Assembly: GCA_030590185.1 (NCBI GenBank)
Contig: JAUUZB010000076.1
Coordinates: forward strand, 1-9,398
Length of the DNA stretch: 9,398 bases
Direction: 5' to 3'
Origin: Deltaproteobacteria bacterium
GTDB lineage: Bacteria > Myxococcota > XYA12-FULL-58-9 > JAUUZB01
Shown: positions 7,805-9,398 of the stretch, in pieces
How the letters are laid out: each line of letters opens with the position of its first letter
Position numbering within the stretch: the first letter of the stretch is position 1
Notes under the pieces: generated by a model
Told to the model about the DNA's origin: nothing
Database searches by the model: none
What the model saw: only the letters and a program-made list of their open reading frames with translations
Program-made: the position numbers and the translations under genes

Positions 7805-7849
7805 GCCACTCCGGAGAGTAGGATCCGTCAGACCTGCGGCGGGAGCGAC
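7805..7849. other. 45-base gap between convergent genes, no clear terminator
   Basis: The gap lies between the TAG of the kelch protein and the TGA of the beta-helix gene on the other strand. It contains a 4-base stem with a 4-base loop (ACTC-CGGA-GAGT, 7808-7819) and a GGATCC palindrome (7821-7826). There is no strong GC hairpin followed by a T run in either direction. If a bidirectional intrinsic terminator operates here it is not of canonical form; Rho-dependent ending or read-through is possible. Confidence 0.7.
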
Positions 7850-8068
7850 TCAGGGCGCAAGCTCGTAGGCTCCCAGGTCGATCAATGCGCCACCGCCGAG
7901 GTAGTCGACGACCCGGGGGGCGCCGGTGATGTCGGTGGTGATGCCGCCACTCTCACTGTTGAGGCCGGCATCGACGCAGGGAGAGCCGGGAGTGAGCTCG
8001 AGCGAATCGTCCTCATTGCCCGCGAGGCCGTCGGCGCCATCGGCGTCGGCGAACAACGGGTCTTGATC
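7850..8068 (-). other. C-terminal cap of the beta-helix protein
   Basis: The last 72 residues contain DPLFADADGADGLAGNEDD, an acidic loop with alternating aspartates that may bind calcium. Then come LELTPGSPCVDAG, a D-x-T-G-A-P-R turn, and the ending LIDLGAYELAP. The order L-x-x-x-S-P-C-[I/V]-D-A-G, then D-x-x-G-x-x-R, then D-x-G-A-Y-E is strongly conserved at the ends of bacterial parallel beta-helix proteins. Only three residues follow the Y-E, so there is no added anchoring or sorting domain. Confidence 0.8.
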
Positions 8069-9397
8069 GATCACGCTGACGGCGGTTCCGCTCCAGTTGC
8101 CCTGGTAAACGGCGTGCGAAAGCAACGGCGTGCTATTGCTGAAGCCAATGCTCGCCGTCGGCGTGTTGCCCCAGAGGATCGAGTTGTAGAAGGAGAAGGG
8201 GCCGTTCAGAGAGCTGGTGATCGCGTTGCCGGTGGAGGCGAGGTTTGCAATCACCGTACATTGCCGGCAGACGAAGCTGGCAGCGGCAATTCCATCATCG
8301 TTTGTTCTCCAGGCGGCGCCTACGTCGGCTTGGTTGCCGTCGAACAGGAGGTTGACCCCCACCGAGTGGGTGAGGGTCGAGTCGATCGCCCCACCGTACT
8401 GGGCGATGTTGCCGTAGAAGCGCGAGCTCGACATGGTCAAAGAGCCGCCGTAGATCCTCAGTGCGCCGCCGTACCCACCCGAGGCAATGCCGCCGGTGGT
8501 GTTGTCGGCAAACAGGCTCGCACCGATCTGCACGACGGGCGACCCTGAGAAATAGAGGGCGCCGCCATCGCCAGGGTTCGATGCTTGGTTGCCCTCGAAC
8601 CGGCAACCCTCGATGGTGACGGTCGGTGTCGTCGAGTAGAGGGCGCCGCCGCTGCGAGCACTGTTGCCGCGAAAGATCGTGTCCTGCAATTCGAGTTCAC
8701 CGATGGCAGCGAAAATGGCGCCACCATCGCCCTGGGGGTCGCCGTGCACGCTGTTGTCTTCAAACAGGCTGTCCTGGACACGCGCGCTACCGCTGCCAAC
8801 CAAAAATAGCGCTGCGGCGCCGCCGGGTTCGGCCCAGTTATCGAGGAAGGTGCTGTTTTGGATCTCGATGGAAGCGCCGTTGGCGAAGAGGGCCGCGCCA
8901 ACTGCCCCCACGGACGTCGATGCGATCGAGTTGCGCTCGAAGCGGCAGTTGCGGATCGTCAGCTCGCTGCCGGCCAGCGCCCGCAGGCCAGCACCATCCT
9001 CGAGGGAGGGGGCGGAGACGTCCGGTTGACCGAGGTCGCCTCCAGTGATGACCAACCCGTCGATGATCGCGACGACCGGATCACCGTCGGTCGCTACGAG
9101 CGGTCCTATGTTGTCGTCGCGGCAAGCACAACTGGGATCGGTCTGGTCGGCGTCGTCCTGGTTGACGTCACCGCTGATCACCGTCGGATGGGCGCTGGGG
9201 TCTCGCAGCGCACCGTCGTATTCGTCGTCAGCGAATCCACCGAATAGGTGTACGTTGTTGCGCACCAAAAAGGGTCCACCGACCGGGAAGTACAATCCCT
9301 CGGCGATCCAGATCTCGGCCGGCGTCGTGGGGGTACCGACGGCAGCAATGGCGAGACGAAGACTGGCATAGGCGTCGGTCCAGCTCATACCATCCCC
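7850..9397 (-). CDS. Right-handed beta-helix (pectin-lyase-like) surface protein, 5'-truncated
   Basis: The frame ends at TGA (complement of 7850-7852) and stays open to the window edge. The ATG at 9388-9386 is probably not the start: the preceding codons read G-D-G, giving GDG-MSWTDAY, which matches the conserved N-D-G-x-S-W-x-x-A-Y entry of this family, usually found after a signal peptide. Numbering from that methionine, eight F-x-x-N motifs lie at 150, 181, 209, 239, 264, 293, 324 and 349, about 28 residues apart, the size of one helical coil. GGAI or GGAL motifs sit between several of them (DGGAIF, SGGALY, DGGALYF, YGGAID). The C-terminus has DPLFADADGADG, LTPGSPCVDAG, DITGAPR and LIDLGAYELAP, the usual cap of bacterial beta-helix proteins of the choice-of-anchor Q type. 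The repeats resemble chlamydial polymorphic outer membrane protein motifs, but no autotransporter barrel follows. A secreted or surface binding role is likely; lyase activity is unproven. Confidence 0.92.
   Translation of the reverse strand, partial: GDGMSWTDAYASLRLAIAAVGTPTTPAEIWIAEGLYFPVGGPFLVRNNVHLFGGFADDEYDGALRDPSAHPTVISGDVNQDDADQTDPSCACRDDNIGPLVATDGDPVVAIIDGLVITGGDLGQPDVSAPSLEDGAGLRALAGSELTIRNCRFERNSIASTSVGAVGAALFANGASIEIQNSTFLDNWAEPGGAAALFLVGSGSARVQDSLFEDNSVHGDPQGDGGAIFAAIGELELQDTIFRGNSARSGGALYSTTPTVTIEGCRFEGNQASNPGDGGALYFSGSPVVQIGASLFADNTTGGIASGGYGGALRIYGGSLTMSSSRFYGNIAQYGGAIDSTLTHSVGVNLLFDGNQADVGAAWRTNDDGIAAASFVCRQCTVIANLASTGNAITSSLNGPFSFYNSILWGNTPTASIGFSNSTPLLSHAVYQGNWSGTAVSVIDQDPLFADADGADGLAGNEDDSLELTPGSPCVDAGLNSESGGITTDITGAPRVVDYLGGGALIDLGAYELAP
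8340..8941 (-). repeat. Eight beta-helix rungs with F-x-x-N motifs
   Basis: Within the beta-helix protein the motifs FERN, FLDN, FEDN, FRGN, FEGN, FADN, FYGN and FDGN recur with spacings of 31, 28, 30, 25, 29, 31 and 25 residues. Each is preceded by a short strand of the type L-x-I-x-x-[C/S]-x-F, and most are followed by a G-G-A turn. The asparagine is expected to stack in a ladder inside the coil. The rungs vary more than those of the giant protein's supramodules, which suggests old duplications. Confidence 0.8.
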
Positions 9398-9398
9398 A

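Noticed and set aside
7808..7819. Small inverted repeat as a transcription terminator
   Set aside because: The stem is four bases with no T run on either strand, too weak to call an intrinsic terminator.
7850..9397. Autotransporter of the chlamydial Pmp type
   Set aside because: The GGA[I/L] and F-x-x-N motifs are similar, but the protein ends at the D-L-G-A-Y-E cap with no beta-barrel domain.

Overview
The window holds the 3' portions of two large convergent genes and almost nothing else. Both are cut by a window edge, so neither true start is visible. By eye the DNA is strongly G+C-rich, with mostly G/C third codon positions. Very long modular extracellular proteins made of Ig-like domains and kelch repeats, next to a right-handed beta-helix protein ending in a D-x-GAYE signature, suggest a large-genome high-GC bacterium. 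Myxococcota or a related former-deltaproteobacterial or planctomycete-like lineage fits best. That placement is inference; there is no rRNA or housekeeping marker here.

Positions 2-7804 (+) are one uninterrupted reading frame of 2600 visible residues. In order it contains: (a) a series of degenerate bacterial Ig-like modules (2-1531); (b) four tandem copies of a two-domain Ig-like supramodule of about 210 residues each (1532-4048), in which one domain of each pair carries a two-cysteine loop of variable length; (c) one more Ig-like module and a linker (4049-5056); (d) twelve consecutive kelch repeats (5057-6940), ten of which end in a closely spaced cysteine pair; (e) an unassigned beta-rich stretch (6941-7354); and (f) a C-terminal MAM/jelly-roll-like domain (7355-7801). 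The protein stops straight after that domain with no recognisable anchor or sorting tail.

Positions 7805-7849 are a 45-base gap between two converging stop codons, without a convincing terminator.

Positions 7850-9397 (-) encode a right-handed parallel beta-helix (pectin-lyase-like) protein with eight F-x-x-N rungs, several G-G-A-[I/L] motifs, and the usual C-terminal cap ending in D-L-G-A-Y-E. Its frame is also open to the window edge.

No RNA genes, mobile elements, CRISPR arrays or promoters are visible. The two proteins look like independent secreted or surface proteins. Convergent orientation means they are not an operon, and nothing in the sequence shows that they act together. I did not find a clearly new defence or metabolic system. 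The most interesting material is the internal architecture of the giant protein.
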